NCBI GenBank assembly: GCA_944324625.1
Contig: CALUWZ010000019.1
Location: forward strand, 1-16,169
Source: an uncultured Mailhella sp.
GTDB lineage: Bacteria; Desulfobacterota; Desulfovibrionia; Desulfovibrionales; Desulfovibrionaceae
Reading direction: 5' to 3'
Length of the DNA stretch: 16,169 nucleotides
Each line of letters starts with the position of its first letter. Position 1 is the first letter of the stretch. The notes under the pieces are model-generated. The model had not been told where the DNA came from, did not search any database, and saw only the letters and a program-made list of their open reading frames with translations. Made by a program: the position numbers and the translations under genes. Of this stretch, positions 7,774 through 14,031 are shown piece after piece.

Positions 7774-7791
7774 AAAAAGTCTAGACTTTTT
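7774..7791. promoter_or_regulatory. 18-bp perfect palindrome abutting the sigma-54 promoter
   Basis: AAAAAGTCTAGACTTTTT is a perfect palindrome whose last base is the first T of the -24 element. A direct repeat AGACTTTT occurs at 7783-7790 and again at 7796-7803, so half of the palindrome is repeated inside the promoter. It could be a protein-binding site that blocks or modulates sigma-54 polymerase. The flanking stretch from about 7661 to 7782 is very AT-rich, and no clear activator site was found there apart from a weak GTTTT-N13-AAAAC dyad at 7714-7736. Confidence 0.45.
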
Positions 7792-7806
7792 GGCAAGACT
7801 TTTGCA
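7791..7806 (+). promoter_or_regulatory. Sigma-54 (RpoN) promoter
   Basis: TGGCAAGACTTTTGCA matches the -24/-12 consensus TGGCACGNNNNTTGCA at every fixed position except one (A for the sixth-position C). GG (7792-7793) and GC (7804-7805) are separated by exactly ten bases as required. Transcription should start near 7817 and read the 175-residue gene at 7950. Sigma-54 promoters need an enhancer-binding ATPase, so this gene is probably conditionally expressed. Confidence 0.8.
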
Positions 7807-7816
7807 TAAAGCGTTG

Positions 7817-7949
7817 CAACCAAGAAATAACACTATACTTTTTGCCCCGTGCACGGTATAGTTTTTCATGGACTGCGTTGGGGGACAGCCTCGTCCCCAC
7901 GGGCGGCGCCCAAGGTTCAGACCGCAGAGCAAAGCCCAAGGAGTGAAAT
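7817..7949 (+). promoter_or_regulatory. Structured 5' leader of the sigma-54 transcript
   Basis: The roughly 133-base leader can form several hairpins. ACTATAC (7832-7838) pairs with GTATAGT (7856-7862), followed by TTTTT. CTGCG (7873-7877) can pair with CGCAG (7923-7927), enclosing GGGGAC/GTCCCC (7881-7886 with 7893-7898) and GGGC/GCCC (7901-7904 with 7908-7911), which would make a three-way junction. GCCCAAGG occurs twice (7908-7915 and 7934-7941); the second copy overlaps the AAGGAG ribosome-binding site. TTGGG (7878-7882) can pair with either copy, so the leader could switch access to the start codon. It matches no riboswitch class I recognise. Confidence 0.4.
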
Positions 7950-8477
7950 ATGAAGATTAACTCAGAACTGGAAAGAATTCTTCGTGCCGAACAGCAGGCC
8001 CACCCTGCCGTTCAAAAAAGCACTGACAGCTCCGCCGCTTTTGACAATGTTCTGCAAACGGCATTGCAAAAGCCTGACGCAAATTCCGAAAAGGGCACGT
8101 TTCTTCCCGTAACCGCCTACAATGCCGATTTGCTCGCCATGCAGCAAATGCAGGCAAATGCCGTTCAGGCAAGCGCACCGCAGGCCGTTTCCCAAGCCGA
8201 AGAAACATATTCCGTTCAGGCACTTTTGTCTGATATCGAAAATTCCCTTTCAGGCCTTGATGCCTACACCAAGAGCCTGCACAATCTCGGAACCGGTTCC
8301 GATTTGAAGCAGGCATGGCAGAACCTTTCGGCTTTCAGCCAAAGCGTGGGCAGCCTGCGTCAGAATTATGCAGGTCTTTCTCAACAGGATTCTTCATTGG
8401 ATGCCATGATTAATGATTTGGAAATCATGGCAGTTACAGAAACGTATAAGTTTAACCGCGGTGATTACAGTCTGTAA
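7950..8477 (+). CDS. Hypothetical protein under sigma-54 control
   Basis: I do not recognise this 175-residue protein. It has no signal peptide, membrane segment or cysteine, and is rich in Gln, Ser and Ala in the first half (about residues 18-90, probably disordered). The second half is predicted helical (about 88-165). It ends with the distinctive tail INDLEIMAVTETYKFNRGDY. The start is secure: AAGGAG lies six bases before the ATG. It is a single-gene transcript with a sigma-54 promoter upstream and a strong terminator downstream. Sigma-54 often drives flagellar and nitrogen genes. The short, Gln-rich, membrane-free character and a segment like FDNVLQTALQ resemble flagellar structural or assembly proteins (FliK- or FliE-like N-termini), but this is a weak resemblance and not an assignment. 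Codon and base composition look like those of its neighbours. Confidence 0.85.
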   Translation: MKINSELERILRAEQQAHPAVQKSTDSSAAFDNVLQTALQKPDANSEKGTFLPVTAYNADLLAMQQMQANAVQASAPQAVSQAEETYSVQALLSDIENSLSGLDAYTKSLHNLGTGSDLKQAWQNLSAFSQSVGSLRQNYAGLSQQDSSLDAMINDLEIMAVTETYKFNRGDYSL

Positions 8478-8492
8478 TTTTTCTCCAAACAG

Positions 8493-8523
8493 AAAAAAGG
8501 AAGTCCGAGGACTTCCTTTTTTT
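8493..8523 (+). terminator. Rho-independent terminator after the sigma-54-controlled gene
   Basis: An A-run, GGAAGTC (8499-8505), loop CGAG, GACTTCC (8510-8516) and a run of seven T residues form a perfect hairpin starting 16 bases past the stop codon. It isolates the gene at 7950 from tgt. Confidence 0.92.
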
Positions 8524-8538
8524 GTTTAATCGGCAATT

Positions 8539-8570
8539 TTTTCTTTTCAACAAACGGGATTTATTATAAA
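8539..8570 (+). promoter_or_regulatory. Possible promoter of the tgt-secF cluster
   Basis: Because a strong terminator precedes tgt, a new promoter is expected in 8524-8625. The best -10 candidates are TATTAT (8562-8567) and the overlapping TATAAA (8565-8570). No good -35 lies at the right spacing (TTTTCT at 8539-8544 is 17 bases away), so the exact site is uncertain. Confidence 0.3.
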
Positions 8571-8625
8571 ATCCAGCCGAAACAACGATACTGCACTATG
8601 CGAAATCCCAAAAACTGAGAGAAAA

Positions 8626-9819
8626 ATGGACAGAACACAAATCGGTAATTTTACCCTTCAAGCCACTGACGAAAATGCCCGTGCAGGCCTTCTGCAGACA
8701 GCCCACGGAACCATAGAAACCCCTATTTTCATGCCCGTAGGCACTGTGGGCAGCGTAAAAGCCATTGCGCCCGACGACCTAGAAAACATCGGCGCCCAAA
8801 TCATTCTCGGCAATACCTATCATTTGTACCTGCGGCCCAATGACGAACTTGTGGCGCGCAGGGGCGGCCTGCATAAATTTATTGCATGGGACAAACCCAT
8901 TTTAACGGACAGCGGCGGCTTTCAGGTCTTCAGCTTAAGTTCCCTGCGCAAAATGACCGACGAACACGTGGAGTTCCGCTCCCACCTTGACGGCTCCAAA
9001 CACATTTTTTCGCCCGAAAAAGTCATTTCCATCCAGCGCAATCTGAATTCGGACATCATGATGCAGCTTGACGAGTGCATAGGCTACGGCGCTTCGGAAA
9101 AAGACGCCCTGAAAGCCGTGGAACGGAGCACAGCATGGGCTAAACGCTGCCGTGACGCCTACCCTCCGCATTTGGTCAACGAAATGCCCAAAGACGAAAA
9201 CGCCGTGGGCGAACATTCACGGGGCAATCTTCTTTTCGGCATCGTGCAGGGCGAAACCTATCCCCACCTCAGGGAGATGAGCGCCAAATCCCTTATGGAC
9301 ATCGGCATGGAAGGCTATGCCATAGGCGGTCTCGCCGTGGGCGAGCCGAAACATAAAATGGTGAAAATCATCAGCCACCTGAACCCCATACTGCCAAGCA
9401 CAAAACCCCGTTATCTCATGGGCGTGGGCACACCCTTGGACATTCTGTACGGCATTGAAAACGGCGTGGACATGTTCGACTGCGTTCTTCCCACACGAAA
9501 CGCCCGCAACGGCACGCTGTACACCCACAACGGCAAAATCAACATCAAGCGCAAAGAATTTGCCGAAGACGACAGCCCCCTTGACGAACACTGCAGCTGC
9601 TACACCTGCAGAACCTTTTCAAAAGCCTATCTGCGCCACCTGTACGTCAGTCAGGAAATTCTGTCCTTCCGCTTAAATTCCCTGCATAACCTGACCTTCT
9701 TCCTGAACCTTGTCAAAGGAGCAAGAAAAGCCATTTTTGAAGGCAGATTCAAAGAATACAAAGCCCATTTTGAAAAAGCCTATGCCGACGAAAACGAAAA
9801 ATTTCTTATGGAAGATTAA
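8626..9819 (+). CDS. tgt: tRNA-guanine transglycosylase (queuine tRNA-ribosyltransferase)
   Basis: The 397-residue protein is a bacterial Tgt. It has the substrate-binding [11 protein letters not shown] (D95), GIVQGE, GGLAVGE, and the nucleophile region [16 protein letters not shown] (D285). The zinc site is C323-x-C325-x2-C328 with H354. Tgt replaces guanine at wobble position 34 of GUN-anticodon tRNAs (Tyr, His, Asn, Asp) with preQ1, the first tRNA step of queuosine formation. It is about 20 residues longer than the E. coli enzyme, partly owing to a segment around [12 protein letters not shown] (188-199). It opens a cluster with a thioesterase gene, mnmE, yajC, secD and secF; tgt next to yajC-secD-secF is a common bacterial arrangement. 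I see no preQ1 riboswitch upstream. Confidence 0.97.
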   Translation: MDRTQIGNFTLQATDENARAGLLQTAHGTIETPIFMPVGTVGSVKAIAPDDLENIGAQIILGNTYHLYLRPNDELVARRGGLHKFIAWDKPILTDSGGFQVFSLSSLRKMTDEHVEFRSHLDGSKHIFSPEKVISIQRNLNSDIMMQLDECIGYGASEKDALKAVERSTAWAKRCRDAYPPHLVNEMPKDENAVGEHSRGNLLFGIVQGETYPHLREMSAKSLMDIGMEGYAIGGLAVGEPKHKMVKIISHLNPILPSTKPRYLMGVGTPLDILYGIENGVDMFDCVLPTRNARNGTLYTHNGKINIKRKEFAEDDSPLDEHCSCYTCRTFSKAYLRHLYVSQEILSFRLNSLHNLTFFLNLVKGARKAIFEGRFKEYKAHFEKAYADENEKFLMED

Positions 9820-9859
9820 TAAAACCTACAAAAAATAACCGAGAGCAAACGGAAAAAAC

Positions 9860-10318
9860 ATGTATACGCCAAGCAAAGAAGAACTGCAGAAACTTATTGA
9901 AGAAAAAGATATTGTCAGCAAATATTTTGAAATACGCGTGGAAGAATTTGACGCACAATATGCCTCCTGTTCCATGCCGCTGACCGAAAAACACAGAAAC
10001 CCCCTCGGCATAGCCCACGGCGGAGCCATTTTCAGCCTTGCGGACATGTGCTTTGTAACAGCCTGCCATGCCGCGGGACGCTGCTGCGTAAACAGCCAGA
10101 CTTCCCTGTCTTTTCTGAATAAAGGCGTTGGGGACAGACTGTATGCCAAAGCAAGCCTGCTCAAAGGCGGCTCCAAAATGGTCGTTTACCAAATGGCCGT
10201 AACAGACAGCCAAAATACGCTTGTGGCCCACGGTCAGATCACGGGCTATTGCCTCGGCACCGTGGAAGAACTCATGGAAAAAGAACGCCTGTCCGAACAA
10301 AACAATAAAGAAGCATAA
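9860..10318 (+). CDS. Hotdog-fold thioesterase, PaaI family
   Basis: The 152-residue protein has the hotdog signature NPLGIAHGGAIFSLADM (48-64), with H53-G54-G55 and D62 where PaaI-type acyl-CoA thioesterases keep their oxyanion-hole helix and catalytic acid. A beta-strand region with SLSFLNKGVGDRLYAKASL follows. Such proteins hydrolyse acyl- or aryl-CoA thioesters in the cytoplasm as homotetramers; the substrate here cannot be told from sequence. The last 20 residues are a charged tail not needed for the fold. It follows tgt by 40 bases and its stop codon is one base before the mnmE start, so it is probably translated together with mnmE. Its place between two tRNA-modification genes has no obvious functional reason and may simply reflect operon history. 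Confidence 0.88.
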   Translation: MYTPSKEELQKLIEEKDIVSKYFEIRVEEFDAQYASCSMPLTEKHRNPLGIAHGGAIFSLADMCFVTACHAAGRCCVNSQTSLSFLNKGVGDRLYAKASLLKGGSKMVVYQMAVTDSQNTLVAHGQITGYCLGTVEELMEKERLSEQNNKEA

Positions 10319-10319
10319 C

Positions 10320-11873
10320 ATGACCAGTCAAAAAGATACCATAGCGGCCATTGCCACGGGAGCGTCAGCAGGAGGCCTCGGCGTTATCCGCATTTCAGGG
10401 CCGAAGGCAAAAGAAATTCTCGGCACTGTCTTCCGATCCCGCAAAAGCGGTGAAAACTTTTCCTTCAAGCCCCGCTATATGCATTACGGCTCCTTTGTCT
10501 GCAAAAAGCACGGAGAAAGCCTGATTATGGACGAGGTGCTTGCCGTCTATTTTCCCGCCCCGCATTCCTACACCGGCGAAGACGTGGCGGAAATCCACGC
10601 CCACGGCAGCAGCATTTTGCTGCATGCCATGCTGGAATACCTGCTCAGCCTTGGAATACGGCAGGCCGAAGCTGGCGAATTTACCAAACGGGCATTTTTG
10701 AACGGCCGCATGGATTTGTCCCAAGCAGAAGCCGTGGCGGAAATCATTGCCGCACCGAGCATGGAAGGCCTGCGCCTTGCCGCCTCCAAGCTTCACGGCA
10801 GCCTCGGAAAACGCATTGAAGAACTGCGCACGCAGATCGAATACATACGCAGAAGACTGTGCCTTGCCATAGATTTTCCCGAAGAAGAAGGCGAATGCCT
10901 GCCCCATGACGAATTTCACAGCCTTGTCAGCACCCTGCAGGACAATATCATGGCGCTCATTAATGCCTATGACAGGGCAAAACCGTGGCAGGAAGGCGCT
11001 CTGGTTGTTTTGGCAGGCCAAGTCAATGCGGGAAAATCCAGTCTGATGAATGCTCTTTTGGGGCGGGAACGCGCCATAGTCACCGATCAGGCAGGCACTA
11101 CCCGCGACTATCTGGAAGAAACAAGCTTTCTGGCAGGCCTTCCCGTCCGCCTCACCGACACGGCAGGCCTTCGGGAAATGGCATGGATTATGGAGCATTA
11201 CCACAATACTTCCGCCTATTTTGACGAAGAACGCACCAAGGAAATCATTGCCTCCCTGCAGAACAATGCGCTGAAAGGGGAAAATACCCCCATCAACCCC
11301 ATTGAAGCGGAAGGCATCTGCCGTTCCCTTTCCCTCATGGAAAAAGCGGACATTGTTTTTCTGGTTTTTGACGGAAACGGCATTTTGGAAGAAACAGGCA
11401 AAGACCTTGAAAAAATATGCCGCCACATGCAGGCCGAACTTTCCCTTCTTCCCGAGCACAGCAAAACAATCTGCATTTGGAACAAGGCTGACCTTGCTCC
11501 CCTGACCCGAGAAGAAGCGGCGAAACTGGAAGAAATGCTGGGCCATGCCCTCATCTGCCTGTCCGTGCGGGAAAAGAAAGAAGGCGGTTATTTCCGCCAA
11601 AGCATAGACGACCTTGCAAAAAAAGCCTGTTCCATGCTTATTAAAAGCGACGGTCCGAAAAACGAAATCGCCCCCAACCGCCGTCAGGCCCTTCTGCTGC
11701 AGAAAGCCCACGACGAACTTGCCGTTCTGCACACGGAAATAGACATACTTCCGCCAGACATAACGGCCATACGGCTTGAAAGCGCCGCGGCGTTCCTTTC
11801 CGCCATTACGGGGCTCTGCAGCGTGGACGAAACATTCAACGCCATTTTTGAAGAATTCTGCATCGGCAAATAG
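10320..11873 (+). CDS. mnmE: tRNA uridine-5-carboxymethylaminomethyl(34) GTPase MnmE, with G-domain insertion
   Basis: MnmE with MnmG installs the cmnm5 group on wobble uridine 34 of certain tRNAs. The N-terminal formyl-tetrahydrofolate-binding domain (DTIAAIATG..GVIRISG, about 1-120) is followed by a helical domain split around the G domain. The C-terminus FCIGK carries the essential cysteine. G motifs are GQVNAGKS (233-240, with the potassium-binding Asn N236), AGTTRD (258-263), DTAG (280-283) and NKAD (388-391). The protein is 517 residues against about 455 in most bacteria. The excess is mostly an insertion of around 40 residues after DTAGLRE (about 287-327), beside switch II; the usual sequence resumes at IEAEGICRSL. 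The ATG at 10320 follows the thioesterase stop by one base. An upstream in-frame extension from 10221 overlaps that gene and is rejected. Confidence 0.95.
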   Translation: MTSQKDTIAAIATGASAGGLGVIRISGPKAKEILGTVFRSRKSGENFSFKPRYMHYGSFVCKKHGESLIMDEVLAVYFPAPHSYTGEDVAEIHAHGSSILLHAMLEYLLSLGIRQAEAGEFTKRAFLNGRMDLSQAEAVAEIIAAPSMEGLRLAASKLHGSLGKRIEELRTQIEYIRRRLCLAIDFPEEEGECLPHDEFHSLVSTLQDNIMALINAYDRAKPWQEGALVVLAGQVNAGKSSLMNALLGRERAIVTDQAGTTRDYLEETSFLAGLPVRLTDTAGLREMAWIMEHYHNTSAYFDEERTKEIIASLQNNALKGENTPINPIEAEGICRSLSLMEKADIVFLVFDGNGILEETGKDLEKICRHMQAELSLLPEHSKTICIWNKADLAPLTREEAAKLEEMLGHALICLSVREKKEGGYFRQSIDDLAKKACSMLIKSDGPKNEIAPNRRQALLLQKAHDELAVLHTEIDILPPDITAIRLESAAAFLSAITGLCSVDETFNAIFEEFCIGK

Positions 11874-11923
11874 AAAAAATTTTTTCTGCCTTAATAACTA
11901 ATGCATTTATTTTAAAATTAAGC

Positions 11924-11955
11924 TATACTTCTTTCCTGATATTGCCAAAATATCA
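11924..11955 (+). promoter_or_regulatory. Possible yajC promoter -10 and downstream dyad
   Basis: TATACT (11924-11929) is a fair -10 hexamer in the AT-rich gap between mnmE and yajC, but no good -35 is present. Just downstream, TGATATT-GCCAA-AATATCA (11937-11955) is a perfect 7-bp-arm dyad that would lie at about +2 to +20, a position typical of operators. An AT-only palindrome at 11872-11887 directly after mnmE is too weak to be a clear terminator, so readthrough from mnmE is also possible. Confidence 0.35.
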
Positions 11956-12007
11956 AAGATGATTATCTTATTCCTACCGTTTGGTAAATTCTCATTTGGA
12001 GGCTTGA

Positions 12008-12367
12008 ATGCTTACCTCTATTGCTTATGCCGCAGCCGGAAACCCCGGCGGAGCGCCTGCAGACGCAGGCGGAATGTTTGCTTCATTCGTACCCCTTATT
12101 CTGATGTTTGTCGTGTTCTATTTCCTGCTGATCCGTCCTCAGCAAAAAAGAGCAAAACAACACAAAGAAATGCTTAATGCCCTCAAAAAAGGCGATTATG
12201 TCATTACCACCGGCGGTCTTCTCGGCCGTATCGTTGAAGTTAACGGCGACATCTTCACCATTGACCTCGGCGAAACCAAAGTCCGCACTCCCCGTTCCTA
12301 CGTAAGCGGAACCTATGACCCTAAACATTTGGATAAAGTTTCTGAAGAAAACAATCCCGACAAATAA
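12008..12367 (+). CDS. yajC: Preprotein translocase subunit YajC
   Basis: This 119-residue protein has one membrane helix (about residues 24-42, FASFVPLILMFVVFYFLLI). The YajC hallmark RPQQKRAKQH follows, and then a small cytoplasmic beta domain (KGDYVITTGGLLGRIVEVNGD). YajC joins SecD and SecF in the complex that associates with SecYEG and the insertase YidC. The N-terminus before the helix is a short Gly/Ala/Pro-rich stretch (8-22), longer than the minimal form, which should lie outside the cytoplasm. GGAGG seven bases before the ATG fixes the start. It is followed by a terminator-like hairpin before secD, so it may be made in excess of SecDF. Confidence 0.97.
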   Translation: MLTSIAYAAAGNPGGAPADAGGMFASFVPLILMFVVFYFLLIRPQQKRAKQHKEMLNALKKGDYVITTGGLLGRIVEVNGDIFTIDLGETKVRTPRSYVSGTYDPKHLDKVSEENNPDK

Positions 12368-12379
12368 TAAACAAACTTG

Positions 12380-12411
12380 CCTCTCCTCTCTGCAGGAGAG
12401 GTTTCTTTGTT
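12380..12411 (+). terminator. Terminator-like hairpin between yajC and secD
   Basis: CCTCTCCT (12380-12387) and AGGAGAGG (12394-12401) form a perfect 8-bp stem with a 6-base loop, followed by TTTCTTTGTTT. It starts 12 bases after the yajC stop and 30 bases ahead of the secD start. No promoter is evident between it and secD, so it is probably a partial terminator that lowers secD-secF transcription relative to yajC. A site for RNA processing is the alternative. Confidence 0.7.
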
Positions 12412-12441
12412 TCAGAACGCCATTTTAATTTGGGACATTTC

Positions 12442-14022
12442 ATGAAATCAGTAAAATTCCGTTTATTCCTGTCCGTTGTCATTCTCGCGGCAGGACTTTG
12501 TTATTCCCTGCCCAATATTCCTGCCATAGGAAACAGTTTTCTGCAGGGCATTTTGCCAAGCCAGCGCATCAATCTCGGCCTTGACCTCAAGGGCGGCATG
12601 AACCTCACCCTCGGCGTTGACGTGGAAAAAGCCATTGAAAATACCCTCTCCATTATGGGACAAGGCATTCGGGAACGTATTATTTCCGAAGGCTACAGCA
12701 TTCTGCGTCCGCGCATGGCAGACGGAGAACTGGAAATCGTTGTCCCCAAAAAGGAAAACGCTGCCGCCATCAGGGACATCATACAAAAATGGTATCCCAA
12801 CATGCAGCTTGTTGCCGAAAATGCTTATAATGCAGGGTCTGCCCAAGGACTCAGCTTGAAATACGTGCTTACGGACGCCGCCCGAAAAGAAGCGGAAAAC
12901 CTTACCCTTGACCAAGTTGTCCGCACAATCAGAAACCGTATCGACCAATTCGGCGTGGCAGAACCCGATATCCGAAAACAGTCCAACAATCAGGTTCAGG
13001 TGCAGCTGCCCGGCCTTACGGATACGGCCCGCGCCATTCAGATTGTCGGCCAGACCGCCCATCTTGAATTCCGCCTTGTGCGTGACGACGTAAATCCGTC
13101 AAGCATGGTTCTTCCCGCAGGAACATCACGTTTCCCCATGCTGGACAGACAGGGCGGCGAGTCCACCATTATCCTTGACAATGAAGTTCTGCTCACAGGC
13201 GCAGACATTGCCAACGCACGCCCCTCCTTCGACCAGTTCGGCTCTGCCTACGTTTCCCTGAAATTCAGTCCGCAGGGCGCCGTAACCTTTGAAAAAATCA
13301 CGGGCGACAACATCAAGAAACGCCTTGCCATCGTGCTTGACGGCGAAGTATATTCCGCTCCCGTCATCCAAGACAGAATCGCAGGCGGCGAAGCCAGCAT
13401 CAGCGGCGATTTCACAACTGACCAAGCCAATGACCTTGCCGTTGTTCTGCGTGCGGGCTCTCTTCCCGCTCCGGTCAGCATTTTGGAAGAACGCACGGTC
13501 GGCCCTTCCCTCGGTCAGGAATCCATTGACAGCGGCGTGCTCGCATCCGTTGTGGGTGCAGTGCTCGTTCTCGGCATGATGCCCCTGTTCTACAGTTTTT
13601 CAGGCCTTGTGGCCGACATTCTGCTAGTGGGCACGCTTTCCCTTATGTTTGCGGGGCTTTCCATGTTCGGCGCAACCCTCACCCTGCCCGGCATTGCGGG
13701 CGTCGTCCTGACAATAGGCATGGCGGTTGACGCCAACGTGCTTATTTTTGAACGCATACGCGAAGAACTGCGGCTCGGCATGAGCACTGCGGAAGCCATT
13801 TATGCAGGTTTCAGCAGGGCAAGCATTTCCATTATCGACTCAAACCTTACCACCATTATTGCCGCCATTATCCTGTACCAGTTCGGCACGGGCCCCATAC
13901 GCGGCTTTGCGGTAACCCTGAGCCTCGGCATTATCGCCTCAATGTTTACGTCCGTTTTTGTCTGCCGCGCCATTTTTGAATGGTGGTCTGAACGAAACCC
14001 CGACAAAACCCTGAGCGTCTAG
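12442..14022 (+). CDS. secD: Protein translocase subunit SecD
   Basis: SecD is an inner-membrane RND-family protein. Together with SecF it uses the proton gradient to pull exported proteins out of SecYEG on the periplasmic side. The 526-residue product has TM1 (about 8-26), the conserved INLGLDLKGGMNLTLGVD, and a large periplasmic region with RTIRNRIDQFGVAEP and DFTTDQANDLAVVLRAGSLPAPV. Five C-terminal membrane helices (about 365-515) follow, containing TIGMAVDANVLIFERIREEL with the proton-relay aspartate D430. Length is normal for the compact bacterial form. I chose the ATG at 12442; an in-frame TTG twelve bases upstream is possible but has no better ribosome-binding site. secF starts nine bases after its stop. 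Confidence 0.97.
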   Translation: MKSVKFRLFLSVVILAAGLCYSLPNIPAIGNSFLQGILPSQRINLGLDLKGGMNLTLGVDVEKAIENTLSIMGQGIRERIISEGYSILRPRMADGELEIVVPKKENAAAIRDIIQKWYPNMQLVAENAYNAGSAQGLSLKYVLTDAARKEAENLTLDQVVRTIRNRIDQFGVAEPDIRKQSNNQVQVQLPGLTDTARAIQIVGQTAHLEFRLVRDDVNPSSMVLPAGTSRFPMLDRQGGESTIILDNEVLLTGADIANARPSFDQFGSAYVSLKFSPQGAVTFEKITGDNIKKRLAIVLDGEVYSAPVIQDRIAGGEASISGDFTTDQANDLAVVLRAGSLPAPVSILEERTVGPSLGQESIDSGVLASVVGAVLVLGMMPLFYSFSGLVADILLVGTLSLMFAGLSMFGATLTLPGIAGVVLTIGMAVDANVLIFERIREELRLGMSTAEAIYAGFSRASISIIDSNLTTIIAAIILYQFGTGPIRGFAVTLSLGIIASMFTSVFVCRAIFEWWSERNPDKTLSV

Positions 14023-14031
14023 GAGAACATC

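Noticed and set aside
7817..7949. A c-di-GMP (GEMM) riboswitch in the leader before the 175-residue gene
   Set aside because: A fragment resembling GCAAAGCC is present, but the conserved AGGGCAAACC-type core and paired arms of the class are missing.
8478..8625. A preQ1 riboswitch ahead of tgt
   Set aside because: The gap contains a terminator and AT-rich sequence but no preQ1-I-like C-rich stem with an A-rich tail and no other aptamer I recognise.
10395..11732. A 445-codon open frame on the minus strand opposite mnmE
   Set aside because: It is fully antisense to a clear MnmE. Its translation is rich in Phe, His and Cys with no recognisable domain, as expected for the reverse strand of a GC-biased gene.
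11872..11887. AGAAAAAATTTTTTCT palindrome directly after mnmE as a terminator
   Set aside because: The stem is almost all A-T and would be too weak for efficient intrinsic termination. It is noted only as a palindrome.
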